The notes below the pieces were generated by a model. The model searched no databases and was not told where the DNA came from. It saw only the letters and a list, made by a program, of their open reading frames with translations. The translations under genes were made by a program, and so were the position numbers. From CANDOC01 sp965261725 (lineage in GTDB: Bacteria > Pseudomonadota > Gammaproteobacteria > Pseudomonadales > Endozoicomonadaceae), in the NCBI GenBank assembly GCA_965261725.1, contig CBDHDU010000031.1, positions 248,001-312,000 of the forward strand: a stretch of 64,000 nt of DNA, given 5' to 3'. This document shows, piece after piece, positions 46,670-55,412 of the stretch. How positions within the stretch are numbered: the stretch's first letter is position 1; each line of letters begins with the position of its first letter.

Positions 46670-46745
46670 GGGTAGCATAGTGCGGGCTGACTCCCTAAAA
46701 TAGCGCCCCATCCATTTCACCCCTGACAGAGCTACGTATAAATTC

Positions 46746-47783
46746 ATGAGTCCCTCACTGAGTTATAAAGACGCTGGCGTCGATATTGAAGCCGGCAATG
46801 CCCTCGTCGATCGCATCAAGGGCGTAGCCAAGCGCACTCATCGTCCTGAAGTGCTGGGCAATCTGGGCGGATTCGGAGCCCTGTGTGAAATCCCGGCTGG
46901 CTACAAACAGCCAGTACTGGTATCAGGTACAGATGGTGTTGGCACCAAGCTGCGCCTTGCTATCGATCTCTGCAAGCATGACACCATTGGTATTGATCTG
47001 GTTGCCATGTGCGTGAACGACCTGATCGTCTGCGGCGCCGAGCCATTATTCTTCCTCGATTACTATGCCACCGGCCAGCTGAATGTTGATGTCGCTGCCA
47101 GTGTTATCAGCGGTATCGGCAAAGGCTGTGAACTGGCGGGCTGTGCCCTGGTCGGCGGCGAAACCGCAGAAATGCCGGGCATGTACGCCAGTGAAGATTA
47201 CGATCTGGGTGGATTCTGCACCGGTGTTGTTGAGAAATCAGAGATCATTGACGGTAGCAAGGTTGCCGCAGGCGACACATTGATCGCCCTGAAATCCAGC
47301 GGCCCACACTCCAACGGCTATTCCCTGATTCGCAAAATTCTGGAAGTCAGCAATGCCGACCTGAATATGCCGATGGACGGCCGTAACCTGGGTGAAACCC
47401 TGCTGGAGCCAACCCGTATCTATGTTAAGCCGGTACTGGAACTGATCCGCAATTTGCAGGTTAATGCGATCAGCCATATTACCGGTGGTGGCTTACAGGA
47501 AAATATTCCCCGCGTACTGCCGGAAGGTCTGAAAGCGGTTGTCGATACACAATCATGGGAACGTCCGGCAGTCTTTAACTGGCTGCAGAAGCAGGGCAAT
47601 GTCGAGCCGGAAGAAATGCACCGCACCTTTAACTGTGGTGCCGGTATGATCATCGCGATACCTGCCGGTCAGGCTAATGCAGCGCTAGCACTGCTTAAAG
47701 CTGCAGGTGAAGAGCCATGGGTGATTGGACATACAGCCAGCCGTAACGCTGAAGAAGCAGCTGTTGAATTAACCGGCCTCTAA
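46746..47783 (+). CDS. purM: Phosphoribosylformylglycinamidine cyclo-ligase (AIR synthetase)
   Basis: Fifth step of purine synthesis, closing FGAM to AIR with ATP. The 345-residue product is full length. It contains the glycine-rich VSGTDGVGTKLRLA, CVNDLIVCGAEPLFFLDYYA and GGETAEMPGMYA segments and SHITGGGLQENIPRVLPEG. Same structural superfamily as SelD. A terminator hairpin follows before purN, so the two may be partly uncoupled. Confidence 0.96.
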   Translation: MSPSLSYKDAGVDIEAGNALVDRIKGVAKRTHRPEVLGNLGGFGALCEIPAGYKQPVLVSGTDGVGTKLRLAIDLCKHDTIGIDLVAMCVNDLIVCGAEPLFFLDYYATGQLNVDVAASVISGIGKGCELAGCALVGGETAEMPGMYASEDYDLGGFCTGVVEKSEIIDGSKVAAGDTLIALKSSGPHSNGYSLIRKILEVSNADLNMPMDGRNLGETLLEPTRIYVKPVLELIRNLQVNAISHITGGGLQENIPRVLPEGLKAVVDTQSWERPAVFNWLQKQGNVEPEEMHRTFNCGAGMIIAIPAGQANAALALLKAAGEEPWVIGHTASRNAEEAAVELTGL

Positions 47784-47812
47784 AAACACACTTACCTGAA
47801 ATGTGTTTCATC

Positions 47813-47856
47813 AAAACACCGTTGCTGTTAAAACAATGGCAGCGGTGTTTTAGTAT
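47813..47856 (+). terminator. Hairpin between purM and purN
   Basis: Stem aaaacaccg/cggtgtttt with an internal loop is followed by tagtatt. A possible partial terminator inside the pur operon. Confidence 0.5.
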
Positions 47857-47924
47857 TAACATATTGAGGTAACTAAACATTACAATCAGCCGTGATACAT
47901 ACCTGATAATAAAAAGCAGCACCA

Positions 47925-48614
47925 ATGACTGAATACAAAAATTTACCGATGCCGGTTGTCGTGCTTATCTCCGGCAACGGCAGTAACCTTCAGGCTCTGA
48001 TTGATCGTCAGCAGGAATTGAATATTGAAATTGCCGGGGTTATCAGTAACCGCGAAGACGCATACGGTCTGCAGCGGGCTGGCAATGCGGACATATCAAC
48101 TCAGGTAATAAAACATCAGGATTTTTCTGACCGGAAGGGCTATGACGCTGCCCTACTTAAAGCAATAGAGCAATGGACACCGGGTCTTGTAATACTTGCC
48201 GGTTTCATGCGCCTGCTAACACCCCACTTCACCGAGCATTTTGCCGGGCGCCTGCTCAATATCCACCCTTCGTTACTACCAAAGTATAAGGGACTTCACA
48301 CCCACGAACGCGTAATAGAAGCTGGCGAAGCGAATCACGGTTCAACCGTTCATTTTGTGACCGCCGAGCTGGATGGCGGTCCTTTAATACTGCAGGCCAA
48401 AGTCCCGGTTCACCCAGAAGATCAGCCTGAAACGCTAGGCAAAAGAGTTCAGCAGCAGGAATATATCATTTACCCGTTGAGCATCCAGTGGTTTGCCTGC
48501 GGACGCCTGAAACTGCAACAAAACAGCCCTATGCTGGATGACAAGCCCCTGCCAAAGCAGGGTCTGACCTTCAAAAGTGAACTTCTGACGGCAGATTGGC
48601 GTCATAGTTCTTAA
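47925..48614 (+). CDS. purN: Phosphoribosylglycinamide formyltransferase
   Basis: Third step of purine synthesis, transferring formyl from 10-formyl-THF to GAR. The 229-residue product has VVVLISGNGSNLQALID, the catalytic LLNIHPSLLPKYKGLHTHERV (His and Asn) and the Asp region VTAELDGGPLI. Slightly longer than E. coli PurN at the C-terminus. Follows purM as in most gammaproteobacteria. Confidence 0.95.
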   Translation: MTEYKNLPMPVVVLISGNGSNLQALIDRQQELNIEIAGVISNREDAYGLQRAGNADISTQVIKHQDFSDRKGYDAALLKAIEQWTPGLVILAGFMRLLTPHFTEHFAGRLLNIHPSLLPKYKGLHTHERVIEAGEANHGSTVHFVTAELDGGPLILQAKVPVHPEDQPETLGKRVQQQEYIIYPLSIQWFACGRLKLQQNSPMLDDKPLPKQGLTFKSELLTADWRHSS

Positions 48615-48697
48615 GGATTGGGTTTTTAAGGATAGAGCTCCGGAGCGAGTGCTTTCCAAGCATACAACGTAAACAAGGAAACTGAGGGTAGCATCTA

Positions 48698-49525
48698 ATG
48701 AGAATGCGGAATCTGCTGTTAGGGATATCAGTTATCGCCAGCTTATCAGCATTGGCTGAAAATCCGGTTACGACAGACCCGACCACCACAGAACCCCCCG
48801 CTGCTCAGAAAAAAACCGCCCAGCAGGTAGCGACCTCGGCGCCAAAACCCTACGAAGCAGAATACAGTGCAGACATGAGCGGACTTCCGGTTTCAGGCAG
48901 TGCTGTCCGCAAACTGCAAAAAGAAGGCGATGACTGGTCACTAAGCTTCGAAGCCAGCACCGTACTGCTCAGCATGAAACAGGAAAGCAAGTTTACCGTT
49001 GATAGCAAAGGGCAGATAAAACCCTCTCTCTATACAGATAAGCGTAATGTCTTCGGTAAAAGCAAAATTGAGCAGATAAATTTCGACTGGAAACAAAATG
49101 AAGCTCACAGCCGCCGGGATGATAAAGAATATAAATTCGCACTGGAACCGGGCGTACTGGATGATATTTCCTATCAGCTACAACTAAGAATCGATGTGGA
49201 GAAAGGTCGCAAAGATCTCTCCTACCGCGTTGCTGACCGAAAAAAACTGGATACTGAAAGCTTTATTATCGAAGGTGAAGAGACGCTCGACACGCCTTTA
49301 GGTAAGCTGGCAACTGTTCGCGTCAAACTGGTTCGTGAAAACAAAAAGCGCCAAACCTGGATCTGGCTGGCACGCGACTGGAATTATCTCTTGGTTCAGT
49401 TACGTCAGCTTGAAAAAGAAGATGAATTTCTAATCAAGGTAAAACAGGCTTCTCTTGACGGACAAAAAGTCACCGGTTTACCAAAAGCCACTGTTTCACC
49501 GGAAGCGGCCAGAGCAAAGGGTTAA
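48698..49525 (+). CDS. DUF3108 exported protein
   Basis: The 275-residue product has a signal peptide (LLLGISVIASLSALA), a Thr/Pro/Ala-rich linker and a DUF3108 domain: YEAEYSADMSGLPVSGSAVR near its start and the strand ETLDTPLGKLATVRVKLVRE later. Family proteins form a beta structure in the periplasm; function unknown. It commonly follows purN, as here. Confidence 0.88.
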   Translation: MRMRNLLLGISVIASLSALAENPVTTDPTTTEPPAAQKKTAQQVATSAPKPYEAEYSADMSGLPVSGSAVRKLQKEGDDWSLSFEASTVLLSMKQESKFTVDSKGQIKPSLYTDKRNVFGKSKIEQINFDWKQNEAHSRRDDKEYKFALEPGVLDDISYQLQLRIDVEKGRKDLSYRVADRKKLDTESFIIEGEETLDTPLGKLATVRVKLVRENKKRQTWIWLARDWNYLLVQLRQLEKEDEFLIKVKQASLDGQKVTGLPKATVSPEAARAKG

Positions 49526-49541
49526 GCCTTATCCATATTTA

Positions 49542-49572
49542 AGAGGGGAACGCTCTCCCCTCTAGTTTATTT
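49542..49572. terminator. Terminator after DUF3108 gene
   Basis: Stem agagggg/cccctct with loop aacgctct lies at the convergent gene ends, followed by a T-rich stretch. Confidence 0.7.
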
Positions 49573-49860
49573 TGCAAAACTATAAGTCCGCCCGATTTCA
49601 GCCACTTCAACCGAATAAGATTTATACCAGCGCTGCCTTCCGGATTCCTGAGCCAGCACATGATCAGAACATGCCTTCCAGCGTTTGATGCTTTCCTCAT
49701 CAGGCCAGTAAGATAATGCAATCTCCTGCTTGCCTTCAGAAACAGCCGTAAACTCAAGACAACCAAACTCCTCCAACGCCATTTTTCTTAGCTTTTCTGC
49801 TGCCTGATAATATTCATCATCAGGCGCTCCCAGTTCTGCTTTAAAAATCACAACATACAT
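49567..49860 (-). CDS. Antibiotic-biosynthesis-monooxygenase (ABM) domain protein
   Basis: The 97-residue product has the dimeric ferredoxin-like ABM fold pattern: start YVVIFKAELGAPDDEYYQAA, EEFGCLEFTAVSEGKQEIAL and the helix DEESIKRWKACSDHVLAQE. Relatives act as quinol monooxygenases or haem-handling enzymes; some have no known activity. It lies just downstream of the broken Lrp gene on the same strand. Confidence 0.82.
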   Translation of the reverse strand: MYVVIFKAELGAPDDEYYQAAEKLRKMALEEFGCLEFTAVSEGKQEIALSYWPDEESIKRWKACSDHVLAQESGRQRWYKSYSVEVAEIGRTYSFAK

Positions 49861-49998
49861 AGTGCTTTATTCTTTACTCAGTTCAGGGGCAGAACCGTTG
49901 TATAACGCATCTGTTCCATTGCAAAGCTGGAAGTCACATCACTTAAGCCTTCCACTGAGTTCACCAGTTTTTTATAGAACAGGTCAAACGCAGCAATA

Positions 49999-51608
49999 GT
50001 AACTATTCAGCACCCTCACAATAAGCTGGTATTTTCGTGATTTTGTGTCATTTTCAAATACAGTTCTTCTCTGACCAACGCTTGTTATGAGTCAACTTGA
50101 TCCCGAGTTTCAGATTATCGTCACCCTCCTTGCTATCGTAAATGATCAGCAAGAGCAGATCGGTGGCCTGGGCGATCAGGTAGCAAAACTGGAAACAGAA
50201 AATAAGGAACTCGCGGACAGACTCAACATCAACAGCCGGAACAGCAGTAAGCCTCCCTCTACAGACGGTTATGCAAAGCCTGCTGCCAAACAGAAAGACT
50301 CATCTGCCACGGTGGAGGGTGAGCCACAAGACGACAAACCTAACCCAAAAAGCTTACGACAGAGGTCTGGTCGAAAGCCCGGCGGTCAGAAAGGTCACAA
50401 AGGTTCAACGCTTCAGCAAGTCACTGACACTGACCGCACCCAATATCACCCGGTTATAGACTGTGAGAAGTGCCATCAGTCCCTGCACTCTGCAAACATT
50501 GCCAAGTTGGTTGAAAGGCAAGTATTTGAACCGGGTCGTTTTGGTCACTTTGAAGTGACAGCCCATGTGGCCGAAATCAAAGAGTGCCGCTGCGGTCACA
50601 TGACACAAGCCCGTTTCCCTGAAGGAGTTGATGCTCACGTGCAGTATAGACCGGTGACTCAGGCGCTGGCCGTGTATCTTTGTCAGTATCAACTTATACC
50701 TTGCAAGCGTGCCTCCCAGTTCTTCATGGATATTTTCGGATTGGAAGTCAGTCCGGGTTCCATCTGCACCTTCCAGAGCAATGCTTATGACCGGTTAGCC
50801 AGCACTGAGCAGGCAATTAGTGACGCCCTTAAGGTTGAACCCATTGCAGGCGCTGATGAAACAGGCATGAGAGTAGCCGGAGCGCTGTGGTGGATGCATG
50901 TCCTGCGTACTGACAAGTGGACGTACTATCATCTGGACTTGAGTAAAGGACATTCCGCCATAGAGACGATGGGTATTTTGCTGACCTTTGCCGGGATACT
51001 GGTTCATGACCACTACAAGGTTTACTTCCGCTATACTGCGGCTCATGTACTCTGCAATGCCCACCACCTGAGGGAGTTACAGGGTGTCGTTGATCGCGAC
51101 TGCAACTATCTTGCGGCTCGTCTTCAGCGGCTGCTGAGACTGGCCTGTCACCTCAGCAATGGTTTTAGAAAGCTGGGAATGAAGGCGATGCCGGAATCCA
51201 TCCGCCAGCGTATCTCTTCACTGTTCGAGCGAACAGCAAAAAGGGCGCAAGCGGAAGAAGCCGACTATATGGAACGAGTACGGCAACGGTTGGGGCGTGA
51301 CAAAGTCAAGAATACGAAAGCGTTCAACTTGTTTAAGCGGTTGGTGGAGTACAAGGACGAAACTTTGAGGTTCATGACCGACCTCAACATCCCCTTCGAC
51401 AATAATGGCAGCGAGCAAGACATCAGAAATGGCAAGGTGAAGCAAAAAATATCGGGCTGCATCAGAAGCGAGGAAGGGGCGAAATGGTATTGCCGAATAC
51501 GAAGTTATGTTTCATCTGCGAGAAAGCAGGGGCAGAATGTTTTTGAAGCCCTGCTTATAGCCATGAAGAATTACTGCGGTCACTCTTTGCTGGGTGCTGA
51601 ATAGTTAC
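49999..51608 (+). mobile_element. IS66-family element, copy B (1610 bp) with 8-bp target duplication
   Basis: Same ends as copy A. The direct repeat cagcaata is present at 49991-49998 and 51609-51616, which fixes the borders exactly and shows a simple, recent insertion. Confidence 0.95.
50087..51604 (+). CDS. IS66-family transposase, copy B
   Basis: Intact 505-residue transposase, nearly identical to copy A. It differs at VTD for VAD, YRP for YGP, SPGSI for SPDSI and RYTAAH for RYAAAH. The stop lies in the right terminal repeat. Confidence 0.93.
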   Translation: MSQLDPEFQIIVTLLAIVNDQQEQIGGLGDQVAKLETENKELADRLNINSRNSSKPPSTDGYAKPAAKQKDSSATVEGEPQDDKPNPKSLRQRSGRKPGGQKGHKGSTLQQVTDTDRTQYHPVIDCEKCHQSLHSANIAKLVERQVFEPGRFGHFEVTAHVAEIKECRCGHMTQARFPEGVDAHVQYRPVTQALAVYLCQYQLIPCKRASQFFMDIFGLEVSPGSICTFQSNAYDRLASTEQAISDALKVEPIAGADETGMRVAGALWWMHVLRTDKWTYYHLDLSKGHSAIETMGILLTFAGILVHDHYKVYFRYTAAHVLCNAHHLRELQGVVDRDCNYLAARLQRLLRLACHLSNGFRKLGMKAMPESIRQRISSLFERTAKRAQAEEADYMERVRQRLGRDKVKNTKAFNLFKRLVEYKDETLRFMTDLNIPFDNNGSEQDIRNGKVKQKISGCIRSEEGAKWYCRIRSYVSSARKQGQNVFEALLIAMKNYCGHSLLGAE

Positions 51609-52087
51609 CAGCAATATCTTTAACGACTACCCGCAGTAAATAATCCCACTCACCGCTCATCCGGTAAGATTCTGCTATCTCGGGAAAGCTTTCAACTGTC
51701 TTGGAAAAATCACGCAGCCAGCGACTGTCGTGGCGGGTTGTTTTCAAGTGCACAAAAACCGAGACACCCAAACCAACCTTTTCAGGATCAAGCAGCGCTA
51801 CCCGGCGGTGAATAATCCCTTCACTTTCCATACGTTTTATCCGCTTCCAGCAAGGTGTAGGACTAAGATTCACCTGCGCAGCCAGTTCAGCCAGCGGTAG
51901 AGTGACATCTTCCTGAAGCAGCATAAGAATTTTACGATCAATACTATCCATAGAATATTTTTCTATATTAAACCCATATATGAAAAATAGTTCTATTTAA
52001 TCAATAAATCAGCAAAAACTTTGCAAAACTTTTCTATCTCCATCGCCTTACTATACCTCCCATCATTTACCTGACCCGATCGCCGCC

Positions 52088-52696
52088 ATGCTGCTGGAAC
52101 TTTCAACCCTGATTGCCGTTGCCGGTTTTTCTTTTGCAACATCCGCTTCACCCGGCCCAAATACCCTGCTGCTCGCCAGTTCCGGAGCACGTTTTGGCCT
52201 GAAGCGCACCTTGCCACATATGTTCGGGGTCAATATTGGTATTCTGATTATGATGCTGGCGGGTGCCATCGGCGCTGGTACCGTGTTTCAATACTTCCCG
52301 TCCCTGCAGCTGATAATGAAATTACTCTGCACCAGCTACCTGCTGTATCTGGCATGGAAAATTTCGAGTTGTCACACTGACTGCACCGACACAGGGGAAA
52401 GTCGCCCGATCTCATTTATTCAGGCAATTGGTATTCAGTGGCTGAATCCAAAAGTGTGGATGATGGCACTCACTGCTATGAGTGTGTTTCCGGCAGCAGG
52501 CAGTGGTAGTGACTATCTGGAGTCAGCGCTGCTGGTTGCACTGGTCATGACCGTCATAAATCTGCCTTCTATTACTATCTGGGCAGTATTCGGCAGCATG
52601 ATGCGACGCATTCTGCACACACCAAAACAGCAACAATACTTCAACTGGGGAATGGGATTGCTGACGGCAGCAACCGCTACCGTCATCTGGCTCTAA
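52088..52696 (+). CDS. LysE-family amino-acid exporter
   Basis: The 202-residue inner-membrane protein has about six helices and the LysE/RhtB motif FATSASPGPNTLLLASSGARFG near the start. It exports an amino acid or similar metabolite. The divergent Lrp-type gene next to it, about 135 bp away, is the likely regulator and is now broken by IS66, so expression may be deregulated. Confidence 0.9.
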   Translation: MLLELSTLIAVAGFSFATSASPGPNTLLLASSGARFGLKRTLPHMFGVNIGILIMMLAGAIGAGTVFQYFPSLQLIMKLLCTSYLLYLAWKISSCHTDCTDTGESRPISFIQAIGIQWLNPKVWMMALTAMSVFPAAGSGSDYLESALLVALVMTVINLPSITIWAVFGSMMRRILHTPKQQQYFNWGMGLLTAATATVIWL

Positions 52697-52713
52697 GCAG
52701 AGGCGAAGGGCTT

Positions 52714-53289
52714 TTAGTGGCTATGGACAGAAGTCTTTTTAGAGGCTTCTTCCATACCCAAAACAGTCGCTTTAAGCGTCACAGGCGGGTGTTTTTCGAA
52801 CCGCAGCTCAACACTTACAACCTGTCCCGGCTGCAAAGGTTTTTCAAGCCCCATAAACATCACATGGTCGCCGCCCTGAGTAAACTCGTGGGTCTGATGC
52901 GGATCGATGATGATGCCATCTTCCAGCTTCATCATTTTCATCACCCCGTCCTGATGCACATGGGCGTGCAGCTCGGTTCTGGCTGCCACATCACTTTCAG
53001 CATCCAGCAGTTTTACCGGCTTACCTGTTTTGTTAGTCACTTTCAGATAACCTGCTGCATTCGGTCCTGGAGGCGCCATAATCCAGGCATCAACCACCTG
53101 AATATCCTCACCGGACTGCTTCATTTCCTTCATCGAATGAGAGTGGTCATGCCCACCCTCACTCTCCATCGTCATCACAGGCTCCGATTCGGCCATTACA
53201 CCGCTAACCAGAAACAGGGAAAAAAAAGCCGCAGCTAACTGAGCTGTTTTAGTTTTTAAAAGGCCGTTCGTTTTTATAAGACTGCGCAT
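52714..53289 (-). CDS. PCu(A)C-type periplasmic copper chaperone
   Basis: From the ATG with CGGAGG upstream the product has 191 residues: signal peptide, a His/Met-rich segment (GGHDHSHSMKEMKQ), then the PCuAC fold with AWIMAPPGPNAAGYLKVTN, the metal site ELHAHVHQDGVMKM and GGDHVMFMGLEKPLQPG. It delivers Cu(I) to cytochrome oxidase or a related site. The extra His-rich N-terminal stretch could add copper binding. An earlier in-frame start adds 24 residues before the signal peptide and is rejected. Confidence 0.88.
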   Translation of the reverse strand: MRSLIKTNGLLKTKTAQLAAAFFSLFLVSGVMAESEPVMTMESEGGHDHSHSMKEMKQSGEDIQVVDAWIMAPPGPNAAGYLKVTNKTGKPVKLLDAESDVAARTELHAHVHQDGVMKMMKLEDGIIIDPHQTHEFTQGGDHVMFMGLEKPLQPGQVVSVELRFEKHPPVTLKATVLGMEEASKKTSVHSH

Positions 53290-53375
53290 ATAACCTCCGG
53301 TATTAACTACAACATCTATCATTAGCGCTGTCTGGCGGTTTTTCCACTTTAAAAAGTGCAAATCAGGAAAAAATC

Positions 53376-53852
53376 CTATCCATGTGATTCCACATCAGCA
53401 CTACCCAGCTCAAAGTTCACTCTGCGAATTCCTTCAGGGCTTTGCAGCATAACCTCAGCAATCCAGATCATTTTCGGATTCATGGTACAAAATGTGATCA
53501 TACCCTCACCGGTAAAATCACCTGCTCCACTCCGTTCCAGAACAACCGGCTGCAAGCCCATATCCATTTGCTTACCGGTAAAACGAACCGATGCTACCTG
53601 AATATCAGCAGCTGAAGCAGACACAGCAATAGCCAGTGGCTGCAAAGGTCTGATGATCTGAGGATCTACTGCAAAAGTAACAACACTCGCATCATCTAAT
53701 TGAACCTGACACGCCTCGTTCACATCACATTCGGCATTCGCTGTTTCCAGTAACTCATCACTCAATGGTTGAGGTGATAGTTGTTTTACCGCCAGAAAAA
53801 ATCCCGCCAGCGCAATGAACAGCACTGTAGTTAATACAATTTTCGACTTCAT
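53376..53852 (-). CDS. Unknown membrane-anchored periplasmic protein upstream of the copper chaperone
   Basis: The 158-residue product has one N-terminal hydrophobic segment (IVLTTVLFIALAGFFLAV) and a beta-rich body with CDVNEACQV and ITFCTMNPKMIWIAEVML. It lies 86 bp upstream of the PCuAC gene on the same strand, so it may share its transcript and a role in copper handling. I do not recognise the family. Confidence 0.6.
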   Translation of the reverse strand: MKSKIVLTTVLFIALAGFFLAVKQLSPQPLSDELLETANAECDVNEACQVQLDDASVVTFAVDPQIIRPLQPLAIAVSASAADIQVASVRFTGKQMDMGLQPVVLERSGAGDFTGEGMITFCTMNPKMIWIAEVMLQSPEGIRRVNFELGSADVESHG

Positions 53853-54096
53853 TTATTCTCCAGAGGGTGGCGACTACATAACTATCCACCAGCGGAGGCA
53901 TTATACGCATATACCACCCGCATTTGTCAGCCAACCGCAACACCCACCCAAAAACATTCATATTTTACGACTACCGCCCTGGATCAATCTTTACTTAAAC
54001 CAAAATTGACTACGTATTCATAAAGTAGTCATATCAACATCGAAGATTACAGATCAAATAACAGCAAAACCCTAGATGTTTTACGAGGAGTATCAG

Positions 54097-55110
54097 GTGA
54101 GCCAGTACCAAGAAAGCAAAGCAATCGTCCGGGCATACTTCGATGCCATGGAAGCAGCAACACCAGAAACTGTTGCAGACGTACTCAAAGAATACACAAC
54201 AGAAGACTACCTCTGGCGCGGCGTTTACCCATTCCGCGAACAGGAAGGCGCAGAAGCCGCTGCCAGCACCTTTTGAGCACCGTTGAAGAAATCCCTGAAC
54301 CGCATGCAGCGCCGTCAGGATATTTTCATTGGTGGCACCAACGAAATCAGCGGTGAACAGTGGGTTATGAGCATGGGCCACTTTATGGGTCTGTTCGATG
54401 CCGACTGGTTGGGCGTTCGTCGCACCGGCAAAATGGTCAGCCTGCGTTACGCTGAATTCAGCTGCGTTGAAAAGAACGGTAAAATCAGCAAGACTGGCCT
54501 GTTCATCGATATTATCGGCCTGATGATGCAGGCAGGTGTCAACCCACTGCCACCACAGACCGGTTCTTACTTCGTATACCCTGGCCCACGTAACCACGAC
54601 GGTCTGCTTTTCGAAGATGCTCCGAAAGAAGAAGGCGTTAAAACACTGGCGCTGGTAAATGAAATGGTTAACGACCTGTCTGCACTGAACGACAGTGGCG
54701 CTATGGGTTGCCCACCGGAAGTTCTGGAAAGAACCTGGTCCAAAGACATGATCTGGTACGGTCCTGGCGGCATTGGTGCCAGCTACACCATTCCACGTTA
54801 CCAGCAGCACCAGCTGCCTTTCCGCAACAACCTGAAAGACAAGAAATTTAACGGCCACGTTTGCCGCTTTACTGAAGGCAAGTTTGCCTGCTTAATTGGC
54901 TGGCCAAACCTGTCCAACACTCCAATCGGTGGTTTCCTGGGACTGCCGGGCGGTGAAATCCGTGCCGACATGCAGGTTGTAGACGTTTACTGCCGTGAAG
55001 ATGACAAGCTGTCTGAAAACTGGGTTCTGATTGATATTCCTTTCTGGCTGAAACAGCAGGGACTGGATATCTTTGAGCGCACTCAGCAGATTATGAATCC
55101 TGAACTGTAA
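54097..55110 (+). pseudogene. SnoaL-like (NTF2-fold) protein with in-frame TGA
   Basis: GAGGAG six bases before the GTG at 54097 marks the start (VSQYQESKAIVRAYFDAME). The first 60 codons end at a TGA (54274-54276), and the same frame continues APLKKSLNRMQRRQDIFIGG... for about 275 codons, with no shift. The context ASTF-*-APLKKS suggests TGG (Trp) changed to TGA. The rest resembles tandem SnoaL-like polyketide-cyclase/ester-cyclase domains (SMGHFMGLFDADWLG, WYGPGGIGASYTIPRYQQHQ). No SECIS-like hairpin follows the TGA, so selenocysteine reading is unlikely. Either a nonsense mutation or a sequencing error. Confidence 0.75.
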
Positions 55111-55127
55111 GATTCTATAACCTAGAA

Positions 55128-55154
55128 AGCCCGGTTATTAATTAGTAACCGGGC
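55128..55154. terminator. Hairpin after the SnoaL-like gene
   Basis: A perfect 10-bp stem agcccggtta/taaccgggct with loop ttaattag. Neither side has a full T tract, though the minus strand is followed by ttt. Confidence 0.55.
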
Positions 55155-55412
55155 TCAATGTGCTGGTTCGCCTTACACCTCAGCTACATAAACTGAGTAG
55201 TGAGGCAGAGCATCGTACCCATTCAAGTTCTTGGTATAGACCCTGACAAGTCCAGCCTCCACGTTGCAAGTCATGATGACCGTAGCAAGCAGCCAAGCCA
55301 GAAGCCTACCCACCTCAAATTTCTGTAGTAACAAAGATCTGCATGGCACGATCCATCGCCGTTTGTGCTGTCAAGTCAAATTCAGACTATCTTTTTTCCC
55401 TGATAATAAGAC
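55155..55412. other. Intergenic region between SnoaL-like and Death-domain genes
   Basis: No supported gene. On the minus strand a stretch of about 50 codons reads through LLAWLLATVIMTCNVEAGLV to YVAEV then stop, without a credible start, which may be the tail of a lost gene. Confidence 0.35.

Larger units (their letters stand above)
49878..51951 (-). pseudogene. Lrp/AsnC-family regulator disrupted by IS66 copy B
   Basis: The N-terminal part (51951-51609) has the HTH LPLAELAAQVNLSPTPCWKRIKRME and most of the RAM domain up to LLRVVVKDIA. The last 40 or so residues (AFDLFYKKLVNSVEGLSDVTS to VLPLN) lie on the other side of the IS66 at 49990-49878. Removing the 1610-bp IS and one 8-bp duplication restores one frame of about 155 residues. 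In place, the gene ends with nine IS-derived residues and probably lacks ligand response or is inactive. It is divergent from a LysE-type exporter that it would be expected to control. Confidence 0.9.

Noticed and set aside
46480..46745. Purine riboswitch or PurR operator before purM
   Set aside because: Only a short 7-bp hairpin is seen; neither the riboswitch core nor a PurR-like palindrome could be recognised.
54274..54276. Selenocysteine codon in the SnoaL-like gene
   Set aside because: No hairpin with a GGU-type loop follows at the right distance, and the family is not known to use selenocysteine. A Trp-to-stop change is simpler.
54034..54858. Long minus-strand ORF opposite the SnoaL-like gene
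   Set aside because: A shadow of the plus-strand coding sequence: its translation is rich in Phe/His/Val/Cys, as expected for antisense, and the plus strand shows clear family motifs.
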